Source: Isoetes taiwanensis
Lineage: Eukaryota > Streptophyta > Lycopodiopsida > Isoetales > Isoetaceae
NCBI GenBank assembly: GCA_021234155.1
Contig: JAJEKV010000039.1
Location: 7,825,077-7,889,076, forward strand
Length of the DNA: 64,000 bases
Reading direction: 5' to 3'
Position numbers and translations under genes: made by a program. A model generated the notes under the pieces. That model worked only from the letters and a program-made list of their open reading frames with translations, was not told the DNA's origin and did not search any database. Shown in pieces: positions 1 to 10,789 of the stretch; the stretch's first letter is position 1; the number at the start of each line of letters is the position of its first letter.

Positions 1-429
1 CGATGTGCGGTGTCGTTGATCGCTTGAGTAGGATCACCTAGCTGTTGCAGTTGGGCATTCTTGAATGTCTTCGAAGCTCTGAGATCATGGTCGGTAGGCA
101 GGCATTGTCATTCCTCCGCAGGTTGAATTTCTGAGTGCGACTCCTGTTGCTTGGCTTTGCTTCATTCTGAGGTGCCTCTCCTGTGCCTGGAAGTGTGGTC
201 ATCTCCATTGCCCCTACCATCGCTCCTTCCAGTCGCCTTTGCTTGATTTGTACCTGCTGGCTAAGTCGTCTCCTCCGTCCCTTGGGTCCTATTCATTCGC
301 GTCTCGCCCTCCTTGGGTGACGTAGTAAAATCGTCCTTCCTTTGGTTTCTAGGTGTTTCTGGGTCCAGAATTCCTGTTCGAGCAGAATATTCTCCTCCTT
401 GATCTTGCCCCTACTGCTGATATAGGCCT

Positions 430-1143
430 TCAAGTCGGAGATGTTCCTTCCCTGATATGCGTCACCTCCCCCTCATGGTCTCCTAGTTTTTGGAACCGAT
501 GAAAGTTCTCCTGCTGGTGCAAGGGAGCTGGAAGCTCGTCCTGGTCATCCTCAGGTGCTTTGTGGTTGCCTAGCTTGGTTTCTCCTTTTGTTGACGTTGC
601 ATGACATTCGCTTGAGCTGCTGGGCTGCAAGGTTGTGGTGGTCTTCCCTCCGGTTTCTATACGCTCCTGTGTCGCCATGACTTCTCTCCTCAACGGAAGA
701 TTGTGCCCTCTGGCCTTAGCTCGTGATGCTAATGCGGCATCGATGTCTAACGTCTTCCTGCACCTGTATTTTGCTGCCTTGCGTTCTTCCATTTGAAACT
801 CATGTACGTCGAGTTGGTGAAGGCGTCGAGATCCTCTTTCTGATGTGAGCTCGTGGACGTGGTAGCCGGGAGGTTGACATCTAGAAAAATTCTTGATGCC
901 GTTGGTTACCAATATTCTTCCCATTTGATGAAGATTGATGATAGGCCGGTGGTGTTCTGTTCTACTCGTTTGTCAGTTGAGGTGTTTGTCTCTTGTTCTT
1001 CCCTCTCTTGGGTCTGCCTTTTCGGTCTCCTCTCCTTGTCTGTCCGTACATCAGCTGGGACTTCGATGTCTTCAAGAAGTTGCGCCTCTAGCTCTTCTGT
1101 GGCTCTGGCCCTGTACTTCGAAAGCGACGCTCGTATATCCTAG
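430..1143 (-). other. Unidentified charged open frames
   Basis: Reading the minus strand from 1143 down, an open frame of about 75 codons is rich in Arg, Glu and Gln and ends near 912. A second, overlapping frame runs on from 924 to 430 (164 codons) and contains a Lys/Arg-rich stretch and a Ser/Thr-rich middle. The overlap in a different frame would fit either a frameshifted single ORF or two exons. I recognise no domain, catalytic motif or zinc knuckle. The surrounding DNA carries no other gene signal, so a decayed mobile-element ORF is the most likely explanation, but this is inference. The short open frame at 38-220 on the same strand could be part of the same object. Confidence 0.25.
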
Positions 1144-1857
1144 AGTCTAAGGTTCTACTTGAAGGGTTGTCCTACAACATTCTGGGCTCTATAAGCAAGC
1201 AAGATGGCTCGAGCAGCATTACCGGAGACATATCTATAATCTACAAGTCTATGGACATTAGGACGTGTTGTATTGTATGACATGAGGGTTGTTTTGCAAA
1301 ACCTCCATGATGTTTGAGGCATACTCTAAGGTCCTAGCAGAGTTGGCATGGGGGAGTCCAATCTCTACACATGGAGTGACTTGGGCAGCTCTAGACTCTA
1401 GCTCCTTTCTAGGTATCCTGGCAATAGGGAGTGTCGATGTGGCGGCTATATAAGTCAAACTCTATTAGAAGGACGCAGAATTAGGTCAAGGTTTATGCCT
1501 TGGGCATGAGCAGAGGTGATGTACCAACAGTTGGACTTGGGTTGCTATGCTGAGGTCTAGATGACTATAACAGAGGGGTGTTCTTGGGCACTTCTATCTA
1601 GGAGTAAGGCATTAGCTTTGAGCCGAGAGCAATACTTGTGAGGTACTAATGGGGTATGCTTCTAATTACAAACAAACCACAGTTTGGAAAAAGAATTCAA
1701 GGGTTTGAGCAATTTTGGTCATTTTGAGCTGGGGTTTGATATTTCTAGCCTAATTTGAGATCATAAATGGATTCTAGGCTGTCTAACGGTCCTATTGCAA
1801 TAAATTTCAGGCAATTTGGAGCTCTGTAGCTCAAGTTATGGAGGTTCAAAGTTTGGA

Positions 1858-1925
1858 GGTCTCACACATTGCGCCCAGACCAATAATGAACTTTTCATTT
1901 TCTGTCCTGGCGCGACGTGTGAGAC
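1858..1925. repeat. Short inverted-repeat hairpin, copy 1
   Basis: The left arm GGTCTCACACATTGCGCC (1858-1875) is complementary, with small mismatches, to the right arm GGCGCGACGTGTGAGAC (1909-1925). About 33 bases lie between the arms. The same arms recur at 2071-2202. The surroundings from 1150 to 1857 and from 1926 to 2070 show no gene. Confidence 0.6.
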
Positions 1926-2070
1926 ATTGGCTCTAAATGGGTTAAACTTGTCCAATTTGGGTGATATAAGGGTCTAATTCTACTGGACTCATCGAGTTAG
2001 GCAGAATTGACCCCTTATTTGGTCGATTTGGAGCAGTTTTGGGCACTTTTGGGGCATGGTCTCACAGCAT

Positions 2071-2202
2071 GGTCTCACACGTTGCGCCCAGGCTGGAAAT
2101 GAGATCTTCATTATCTGTCCTGGCGCCCAGGCTGAAAATGAGATCTTCATTATCTGTCCTGGCGAGATCTTCATTATCTGTCCTGGCGCGACGTGTGAGA
2201 CC
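2071..2202. repeat. Short inverted-repeat hairpin, copy 2, with amplified core
   Basis: The arms match copy 1 at 1858-1925 (left from 2071, right ending 2202). The interior differs. Here a unit containing AGATCTTCATTATCTGTCC is repeated three times in tandem, the third copy being shorter. The hairpin thus keeps its arms while the loop has expanded, as in small MITE-like elements. Confidence 0.6.
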
Positions 2203-3290
2203 ATCCTATTTGGCTCACTAATTTTTGTCTTTTTATCTGCACCACATATCTACATAGACAAAGATCAACACATCACATGGGGAATCCTACCCAAGGCTCA
2301 GACTCAAGGGAATGACTGACGGCTTGGGTCTCCAGAGTTCATTGCAGACAGAATTCATGGCAATGGATTTGGCTGGCATAAGAACATGGCTTAGGGTTGT
2401 CCACTCCATCCGCCCCTCCTGTGCACACTTTGCAGAGTAGGCTGAAAGGTGTCGGGACCTGACTGTAGCCCGCCGGATGCATAGCCAAAAGGGCTATTCC
2501 TGGGTTTCATCTTCCCAGTTCCGATGGGGCAGGTAGGGATCACTCCCTCCAGAGATCTACATGCTGACTCAAGGTGACTAGAGGGCCACTGCCCGTATCC
2601 GACTGAACCCACTGGAAAGTGTACACCACTTCACGGGTGTCGAGTCCATGCCTTACCCGCACTCAGTGGTAAGCCATTAGACCTAGTCACAATGATCCCT
2701 GGTAGGCCTTACACACCAGAGGGATCGTTCAAGAGTCAGGACATGAACCTCCTTCTTAGCCAGTCTGGCCCCTTCACCCACAACCAGGTGGGGTTCTTGT
2801 ACACAGGCCGAATCTATAATGTGCTAGAGAGGCTAATCTAGGAGCATCTACTACCAAGCTTTTGGTCTCTACCCCCCTTCCCAATACAAGGAGTTCATAG
2901 AGATACATCATCCATATACATCACAGAAGAACTAAAGAACTAGATCTAATCTATATCATAGAGTTATGTTCTTTAGTTAGAGTCTGGTATCTAGAGATCT
3001 AGAGGGCTGCTATGGGCAATTTAATAGGCTAAACCTACTGATTCTATGACTGAAATAGGGTTTAAGCTATTAAATTGCCTAAATACCTGATCCTTGAGTT
3101 CCTCCTCCTGACCTGAGCTCAACCATCCTGCTAACCTGCTCGAATCAAGGGAAACTAATGGGGCAATTCGCTCAGACAAAGTCTGGGAGGCGGTTTTGAC
3201 CCCTGGGGCAGCCAAAACAGAGCTCTAAAACCCTAGGAACGCAAAATGGGCAAGTTAGGGTTCTCCTACTTAAATAGGCAAGGGGTTAGG
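2203..3290. other. No gene recognised
   Basis: Both strands have only short open frames without motifs. The 2380-2900 stretch is more GC-rich than its flanks and could be a fragment of an LTR or untranslated element sequence, but I see no LTR ends, primer site or coding remnant to support that. Confidence 0.4.
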
Positions 3291-3545
3291 CTAGGGTTTC
3301 CAATTATCCCCTTTAGGCATGTGGGATAATTGGGAATGGGCCCACTTGCCTTTAATGGCTAGGTGGCAAAATGTGCCCACATGGAAATGTGTGCCCACAT
3401 TAATGTGTACATTGGTAAATGTGCACATTAATTGCACACTTGGGTATGGCCCACTTGGCATAAAGTGTCCACATGGAAAAATGTGCACCTAGATAAATGT
3501 GCACATGGGTAAATGTGCACATTAGTAAATGCACACTCCTTGCGA
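3290..3545. repeat. Degenerate tandem repeats (GTGCACAT / CCACAT type)
   Basis: Motifs such as AATGTGCACATTA, TGTGCCCACAT and GCCCACTTGGC recur about every 15-30 bases. Units are diverged and the period is irregular. Open frames through it are repeat artefacts. Confidence 0.5.
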
Positions 3546-3626
3546 GTTGCCCCCTAGGGGCTACCCGCCTGGCTACACGTCGGCGTACACGTCAGTCGGA
3601 GTGGCGTGTACGTGTGACGAGGCAGT

Positions 3627-3655
3627 ACAGTATACGTCCTGGGACCGTATACTGT
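3627..3655. repeat. Perfect 10-bp inverted repeat
   Basis: ACAGTATACG (3627-3636) pairs with CGTATACTGT (3646-3655) across a 9-base loop. Just upstream (about 3568-3618) a second, weaker pair GTACACG/CGTGTAC is seen, so the segment is a small cluster of hairpins in an otherwise featureless region. Confidence 0.55.
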
Positions 3656-4881
3656 GCTGGAACGTCACATTATTACAGTAGTTTTTTTTGCAATTGGGTA
3701 ACCCTGGCTGCCCCCTATCCTGCCTCTATTAAGCTTCTTGTGCAAGTGGAGAAATGGGATCGACAAATCCATCATAAACCATGGCAGACGACTTTTCTTC
3801 AGAATCGGCCACAAGCATGACATGGGTCGGAAGATTGTTTTTGCCGTTCTTTAGGACCGATCTCATCCGACGAATCAACACCTTTAAGAATCTGCGTCAG
3901 AGGTTTTTTCACAGATGAATCCTTCCGGCAATAAAAGAAAGAGAGAAGAGAACCCAGGGATTCATTCCGGCGGGTCAAGAACCCTAAAAATGCATTCGGA
4001 AGGAGGGGCGCCGAAACGGAGCGCAGAAGAAGAAGGTATGTGGGGTTTTATTCCGGCAAAGCTCGTCATGCCACAACACTTGAGCTGAGGTCGTGCCCGC
4101 GATCGCCAATAGCCACGACAACCTAGCGGAGTTCGACGGATTGGATTTATTAGAAAAAACGTGGCAACAAAAGCAACAAATCGATTGCGGCGCAGAAAAA
4201 ATACCCACGACAAAAACAGAAAATAGAAATTTGAAACTCACTTATATATGTGTAGACAAGAGGTTGTACTATGGAGTCAGTGTATGAAGTTGGCAAGATT
4301 TATTTTGGCGGTCATAAATAGTCAATTGTGTGAGCTAAAGCTGTCTAGATTGTCTATGATTTGCTTAGATTCAATTCAAATTGTTTGAAGCGTATTTGAC
4401 CTATTGTTCTATGTATAGACTTGTTTATCACGATGTGTAAAAGGTTGTGCATGGGAAGTTAATTAATGGCAGGAAATACTCATTTATTTGTGCCATTGGA
4501 ACAATCGAATCATAAATGGCCACTACAGATGTGACACTGGAATGGCTAGAAGAGCAACTAAATCACTAATCCTTATGAATGATGCTTTTTTTACATTTGG
4601 AATTTTGCCCCACGATGCAAAAAGGACTTTTAACTAGTGCCATTAGCATCTACCAAATCGTTCCAATGATGGTCATATTGCTCTAGATATCTAAGACTTG
4701 AGTCATATTAAGACATGATAAGGCAAAATGATAAAATGTCGGTTGGAATGGCTTGACGAACTGCGGTTGAATTGGCCCTCATGCTAGCGCCAAGTGGGAA
4801 GCAGTGCACCTTTGTGGTTTTTTATCATATCTCCCTCCTCATGATCATGTATCAAATTTAGACAGTTTTTGGTGCGCTAGA

Positions 4882-5292
4882 AAGCATAGATAGTGAGCTT
4901 TCCATTGGTGTATGCCTTTGACAGTATGATACCAGTTCTTATGCCGGATTTGATGTTTTCCATTTCAACTTCCATAGCTTGCCTTGGCTTGCCGTCTTCT
5001 AATGGTGTTTCTTCTATTTTGACTTCACCGTTCCAGGGAAGTCTACTTTTATTCATGGCTCCTCTTGGACTTCCATCTAATTCATGCTTTAATTTCTTTG
5101 CATTTGCTGCTTTGTATTTGCAACATTTTCCTCCACTTTCTGCTTTTAAATCTGCGATTGCCTCTTCTGTGCATCCTAGTTTGCCTGCATCTGTGAGCTC
5201 TATTATTGCATCCTTGCCTTCTTCACATGCTGATGTTCTGCCTTCCCCTTCCTCTTTGCCGTCTTTATCGACTAGTTCTTTGCCTTCTCCTT
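4882..5292 (-). other. Lys/Glu-rich open frame without start
   Basis: On the minus strand a frame stays open for about 135 codons from just after a stop near 5295 down to about 4882. The predicted peptide is rich in Lys, Glu, Asp and Gly and has a Cys pair (CC) near its middle. No domain is recognised. It could be an exon or the charged linker of a dead element ORF; the lack of a start codon and of clear splice sites keeps this weak. The plus-strand frame over the same bases is Ser/Pro-rich, as expected of a mirror frame. Confidence 0.2.
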
Positions 5293-5299
5293 AAATTGC

Positions 5300-6740
5300 C
5301 ATATCCAAGGTCAAGTGTTCAAGCGTTCAACGTCTTATTGCGAAATTGGCCATGTATCATTGTAAGTTGGTGCAAAAAGGGCCCGTTTTAGCCATGTATA
5401 ATGATGGGGTTAGGACCCATTTGAGTGTGTATAAAGTGCCCCATATGCTACGACTTCCCCCGGACATTAAAATCCCATCATCATCATCTTCCTCTTCGCC
5501 TTCATTATCGGCTAGTCGTTTGCCTCTTCCTCTCTCTTCTTGTACTTCCTCTATCTTTTTGCCATAGCAAGAGGGGCACATCCGTAGTGTGTAAATAACA
5601 TATGAAAGTACTTAATAGGGATTTTTTATTAGCATTTGCAAACGTACACGTATGCCAAAAAATATGCAAATATTTGCTAGTTGCATGAAAATAAACTAAG
5701 CGGGATAGAATATATATAAAAATAAGTAAAGAAGTTTCACCATGGATGGAGAATATGTACAAAAGATTACTAATTTCTTGCCTTGAACGTGTAGAAATAT
5801 TATATGGGGTATACATGCAGAGGGATGGATGGGACTATTAGAAAGAGATTTTTTATTATGAAGAGTGGTAAATAAGGGGTTTTTGCCTGACCTCAGGAAC
5901 GAAGATGGCATATCTAATATACATATAGGTGAAGTCCTCGGGGAGTGTTCTAATGTCCTTGCCTAGACTGGAGTTCCAGTTGTTGAAATCGATTTATAGT
6001 CTCTCATGTTGTTGTCTATCACTTCATTGGTCAAAGTTTTGAATTTAAAAGATGAGAACAATTCTATTTTAGTCATGTTTGACTCACATGTAGCAGTTGA
6101 TAAGTTGGTGGAGCATGGTCATTTAATAGCAGAAAAACATGAAAACATGCAAATGAACATGTTTTATCATAAAACATCAATTACTTTCAATTTTAGAAAC
6201 ATTTCGACCCATTTATACTAGAAAGTTTAAAGAATGCAGTTTTGGCCTAGCGTAAAAACTATTGAATTCTATGTGGTTTGGGCAATCACCACAACATATC
6301 AGTAAATCTATTAGCCATGAAATTGTGTATGCCTATTACAACTTGTTAATGGACATATAGTACTCCCATGTGGCACGGCTATATCCAAGAGGATGAACGG
6401 CACATTCACTCTTCCAGATCTCCGTCAGAGAAAATAACACAGGCTTATACGCTGTATTAGAATGAAATTCTGGAGCAGCTCAATTGCTCATTGAAGCAAA
6501 GGCCATAATTTGGGATGAATTTCTAATGGCCAATAAAGCGGTGATAAAGAGTATGAACTTCATTATTACAACAGTTATGAAGAAATAACCTACCATTTGG
6601 AGGAAAGCTGAGGCAAGAGTCGAATCAGAACATGGAACAGAAACAGGAACAGCGAGGATGGAATCAGAGACCCACGATACTGCACGGATTGAAGTTGATG
6701 TTGGTGTAGAGACCTGATCTGCAGATGAACTGAAACTAAA
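5300..6740. other. No gene recognised
   Basis: AT-rich sequence with short open frames only. A second acidic minus-strand frame (5581-5357) contains an Asp/Glu run but no domain. Any gypsy reverse transcriptase downstream of the protease fragment at 6746-7012 would fall here, but I could not find RT motifs. Confidence 0.4.
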
Positions 6741-6745
6741 ACAGC

Positions 6746-7012
6746 AAATCGAAATGATCGAGTACGCCAATCAATCTGCGGGTTATGTAGCTCGAGCCAG
6801 GGCAGACCCAAGACTATTGGCGCATGAGGGCTAGCAATGAGATTGAAGGAAATACTACAAGAAACTCCCTCGAACAAAACCTGAAGAGGCACAGTACATT
6901 CTGTAACTGCACCCGAAAAGATCTCCCGTCCATCAATCACTTCAACAGAACCAGGATGCTCAACCTTGCTTCTAGGGATGGCGTGCTTACTGGCGAACGC
7001 ACTATCCATAAA
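6746..7012 (-). pseudogene. Ty3/gypsy aspartic protease, C-terminal part
   Basis: The minus-strand reading begins FMDSAFASKH and runs through VIDGREIFSG, then APIVLGLPWLELHNPQIDW, which is the typical second half of a Ty3/gypsy retropepsin (the hydrophobic ILG block that follows the active-site loop). The first half, with the catalytic Asp, is missing: upstream of position 7012 the sequence changes abruptly to repeat DNA. The missing half matches the protease start that ends at about 21146 on the same strand, where the frame stops after ANACF. The two halves abut with correct family spacing if 7013-21142 is treated as an insertion. Downstream (6745-6590) the frame loses all similarity, so the element is also truncated on its 3' side. 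Confidence 0.8.
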
Positions 7013-7109
7013 CACAATAACCCCAAAATTTGCTCTACATGTAGTTTTTTGCTGTGTTTTTTGCAAAAAAACAACATCTAAAGTCCATGCGCAATAATGT
7101 TCCGAAAAT

Positions 7110-7620
7110 GCTAGAAACAACGTGTAAATTTTTAGTGTAGTTTTTCACACACAAAAAACACGTAGTTTTCATGCGTGGTCTTTTGACAAAACAATGCGTA
7201 AATTCTATGTATGGTTTTCATGTGGTTTTCACTGTGGTTTCTAGAGAAAAACATCACGTAGATTCATGTGGTTTTCACTATGGTTTCTAGAGAAAAACAA
7301 CGCGTAGATTCTATGTGTGGTTTCGCCCAAAATAAAAAACAACGCAAGGTTAGACGTCGTCTTCACCTAAAAACAATGCATGTTCTTTATATATATATAT
7401 GTTCTTTTAACATAGTTCTTAGATGTGGTCTTCACCTAAAAACAATGCATGGTCATTATATATATGTTTTTGTAGCATAGTTTTCCTTCAATTGTCCACA
7501 CATTATTTTATTATTTGTAGTTTTTCTTCAATTGTCCACACATTATTTTTATTATTTGTAGTGCAACCACGTTGTTTTTCGATAACACGTTTTTTTAGTG
7601 TTGTTTTTAGTACAATAACA
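7110..7620. repeat. Subterminal T/G-rich tandem repeats
   Basis: Degenerate units such as ATGTGGTTTTCAC, AACAACGCGTAGATTC and GTAGTTTTTCTTC recur. Around 7485-7560 a unit of about 41 bases beginning TTCTTCAATTGTCC is repeated twice. A similar T/G-rich stretch (GTAGTTTTT, GTGTGGTTTT) lies at 17880-18240 inside the same putative element. No coding potential. Confidence 0.6.
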
Positions 7621-8274
7621 TATTTTTTCCTATTCTAGAAATAATGTTTAAACAAGAACACAAATATATGAAACTTTAGAATAGAGATTGTTTTCCATTG
7701 TCACGAGAAAATGAAATTACTTTATTGCAATAGTAAACAAGGAATGTTTGCATGGATTAAATTATTCAGTTGAATACATAAAGTTTGAATACACTTATTC
7801 AGCATTTCTTGTATAGTACTACTGTTTCCAGCGTGTTTGATAACTAGCTCATGCTCACATACTTTGTTACAACAAATGGTGTTTTAAGATCAGTTCAACT
7901 GCATGTCTTCTATTCCAATAAGAAGTGCTATGGAGCCGTATCTGGAGCCTGGAATCGGTGTGCTTAATTTCTTTCAATGCGCCATAGCCACTGTATTCTC
8001 TGTCGAAAAAGATTAAAGTAATTAGGGGCAGATCAACATGCAAATGGAAAGGTATCTGCAAATTAATCTTATCTGTTATTGCAAAACTCTTTTGCTCAAG
8101 ACTTATAGTGCAGTGCTAGATTTGTGAAAAGTAAACCCAGCCAAATAAGGAATATAATATTCTACCGTCATCAATCTCAATCACTAAGCTCCATGTGGCG
8201 ATGCTTCTAAAGCTGAAATAGTTTAGAGAGATGGAAATACAATAACGAGAGGAAGAAGAAGGTATTCTTTTGTT

Positions 8275-8568
8275 TTGCAATTTTTTTTGTTTTGTTTTTC
8301 TTTTGTTCTAACATTGATGCTTTTTTTGTTTACAGAAGTCGAGCAGGAAGTGGAGAATTCTGAAGAAGAAGAGGAGGAGAATTCTGAGGAAGAGGAGGAT
8401 GAAGAGGAGGAGGAAGAGGAGGATGAAGAGGAAGAGGCAGATGAAGAAGAAGAAAAACAGCTGATTTTTGAGAGCTGTTACGAAGAGCGCCCCACCAAAA
8501 GGCAGAGGAGGCGGGAATTGGAGGAGAATGTGTGGAGTGAGCCCGAGTTCGAACCAGAAAGCCCCTAA
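8275..8568 (+). other. Glu-rich acidic ORF, possible exon
   Basis: A plus-strand frame encodes a long Glu/Asp run followed by a basic cluster (KRQRRR), a combination typical of nuclear acidic proteins. The hydrophobic first 20 codons are T-rich DNA that looks like an intron end: a good 3' splice site (TTTGTTTACAG) ends at 8333, and a candidate donor (AAG/GTATTC) lies at about 8261 after a short purine-rich frame. The coding part would then be 8334-8568. The Glu run comes from GAA/GAG repeats and may be simple-sequence expansion. Downstream (8575-8640) there are CCCCCAAGACAC tandem repeats. No family is recognised. Confidence 0.3.
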
Positions 8569-8849
8569 AGCCCCCCTCAAGACACCCCCAAGACACACAC
8601 ACCCCCAAAGACACCCCCTCAAGACACCCCCAAGACACCGGGCTCGAGGGTTTTTTTGTAAAAAAATTTTGTTTAGATAAAAAGTTTTTGTCTCTATCAA
8701 AGTTTTTTTTTGTCTCTATCAAAGTTTTTGTTTCTCTATCAAATGTTATTTTGTCTATCTATCAAATATATGAAGTTTGAATTCTTGTGCAGGTCCATTC
8801 AGATTACACGCTTGAATGTAAACACTGAATTGTTCTAGCTCTTTAATTA

Positions 8850-9240
8850 GTTTCAAACACTAAGCACTTTAATTAGTTTCAGCGGTGCTTGTGAGTAAGC
8901 ACTTTTTTTGAACACCAAAGGTTTTTAAGTTTTTCAAGCACTTATGCACTAAACAGCTAGCTTTAAAAGGTACCGCGTAAAAACGTAAAAACTTATATAG
9001 CTTAACAAGAAGCAGTAAGCACCGAACACACTGCACTTTAAAACAGCGCATGACGGTAAGCACTTGATGACATTAACACTTAAGCGCTGGCGTTAAGCAA
9101 CTACATACTTAGTAACTACATACTAGCCATCCTTTGCATGATAGTAAGCGATTATCGCCATTAAGACTCATACCAGACTAGCACTTGCAGGCAATTTTTT
9201 TTTTTAAGCACTTGATAAGTTTTAAGCATCTCTTGCAGTC
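8850..9240. repeat. Dispersed AAGCACTT motif cluster
   Basis: The octamer AAGCACTT or close variants (TAAGCACC, TAAGCAAC, AAGCATCT) occur about a dozen times in 400 bases at irregular spacing. No tandem period is clear and no gene overlaps. It could be old subterminal repeat DNA of the surrounding element. Confidence 0.4.
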
Positions 9241-9498
9241 AGCATTGAAGTAGATATAAACAATATAGCAAAAACTTATAGACAAGTCTGCATTGAACTA
9301 TATATGCAATATAGCAAAAACATTCTTAAATTAAGATAAAGATGATACATGAAAAGTGTAGGATTCCTTGGCCTAAATAAATGACAATCAGGCCAACAAT
9401 CATAAATGTCTCAGGCTTAATCACAGTAATGGAGAATGATAAAGTTCATCACCATAAACCTTCTCCAATTCCTCATTCACAAACCTGCAGAACTGCAA

Positions 9499-10262
9499 TT
9501 ATTTTCCAGAAAGTCTTTCCAAGCATAGCTTCATAATCTTTCTATCTGTCTTAGGCCAGGGCTTGTATCTGTGTGTGTTCTTCACCAGTAACTTCATTTT
9601 TTCCTCAGTCTTGGCCTGCAGTATTTCTTCTATCTTTAGGGTGAGTACTGTTAGCACTTCATCATAGACATCCATCTTGAATGCAGGTGCTAGCAGGGAC
9701 TGCTAAGGTAAGACTTGTATAATGAATCATCAAGAAGCAAAGTCTTACCTTTGAATCTTGGGTATGACTCATATATTTTCCCAAGTGGCTTCATCATGAC
9801 TGGACAGCCAGGTTTGTTAGGGTGGTGAAAACTGGTCTTCACACATTTTTCCTGTCCCCATACAAATAGAAATCCGTCCCTCAAATCTGGACATAGTACT
9901 TGCAGCACATCTTCCACATTAGAGAGTTGCATATACCAACACATCTTCAAGAAGAACACTGCTTCTGGTCTGAATATCACTTTCTTTCTGCTAGTGTATG
10001 TCATTGTCAATCCTGCTTCCAAGCATATGTGTTCATTTGCACCAAATGTTTTTACCAACACACCATTTAAATCCAAGACAATGAGTTTATCTTTTGCTGC
10101 CAAATCAATATTTGGTACGCTGGAACATCCTGAATACCTACACAACAGGAATTACTACATGAATAAATAGATGAAGATGAAAATGAAAAATGGGTTGATG
10201 AAACCTTTCTGTATCAACAGCAGGATTCTCTGACCTAACAGAATCAACTGGTAATCCTACAG
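9499..10262 (-). pseudogene. FCP1/NIF-like (HAD) phosphatase, partial or broken
   Basis: Minus strand. One exon ends near 10205 (donor AAAG/GTTTCA) and the next begins near 10135 after TTGTGTAG; joined, they stay in frame. The main exon (to 9690) contains LIVLDLNGVLV, the nucleophile motif of FCP1-like HAD phosphatases. The second Asp is Asn, as I recall in a plant FCP1-like subgroup. Then come VIFRP, FVWGQEKC and the metal-binding LLLDDS. Members act on phospho-Ser/Thr of protein substrates in the nucleus. The motif II block (family pattern VGVWSS) that should follow FFLKMCWYM is missing, about ten residues. The frame meets a stop at 9690, while a frame opening after a CAG at 9700 continues 66 codons to 9499 with a basic C-terminus; no usable intron links them. 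The gene lies inside the 7013-21142 insertion, so a captured, damaged host gene is likely. Confidence 0.7.
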
Positions 10263-10339
10263 TGAATGCAACAAAAGAAAATCAATAATATTCAATGTTT
10301 TAAGCAACACTAAGTTGTGGCCTTCTTGGCCAGCAATTT

Positions 10340-10771
10340 TCACACTGACTTTCCAGGATTATTAAGGGCATCAATCACTTGTTGAAGATCAGGCTCACCT
10401 GAAACTTGAGGGCCTGATTCTACATTTTCTTCAGAACACACTTCGATAGGTGTGGTGTCATGATTGAGACTGCTTCCTGCATCTTTAGCATAGCTACTTC
10501 TTGTTCTCTTTCTTGTAGCCTGAACAACTTCTTTGCTATCCTCCAGCTTACCCCTCTTTGTTCTTCTGCCCTTTCCTTTTGGCAAATATTCACCCAAGTT
10601 GCCCTCATCCGATGGAATTACTCCCTCAACTTCCTTAGGTGCTTCATGTGTACAATCGGTTACATTGTTTTTCCACAAGCGGTCTTTGTGTTTACTGACT
10701 TCTTCTATAGCTTCTTGGACAGCTTCTTGGACTGGTGGTGGTGGTTCTGGCATTGCATTCAAATCAGTCAC
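10340..10771 (-). CDS. Hypothetical protein, possible 5' exon of the FCP1-like gene
   Basis: An ATG-started frame of 143 codons encodes a Pro-rich start (PEPPPPVQ), a Glu/Lys-rich helical part, a basic cluster suited to nuclear import (GKGRRTKRGK, then RKRTRSS) and an acidic tail. It lies on the same strand about 80 bases upstream of the acceptor (CACTGTAG, about 10263) of the FCP1-like exons, so it may be the N-terminal exon of that gene. FCP1-like proteins often carry long disordered N-termini. I could not find a donor that joins the two in frame. No domain is recognised on its own. Confidence 0.35.
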   Translation of the reverse strand: MTDLNAMPEPPPPVQEAVQEAIEEVSKHKDRLWKNNVTDCTHEAPKEVEGVIPSDEGNLGEYLPKGKGRRTKRGKLEDSKEVVQATRKRTRSSYAKDAGSSLNHDTTPIEVCSEENVESGPQVSGEPDLQQVIDALNNPGKSV

Positions 10772-10789
10772 AATTGATTTGTACTCCTA

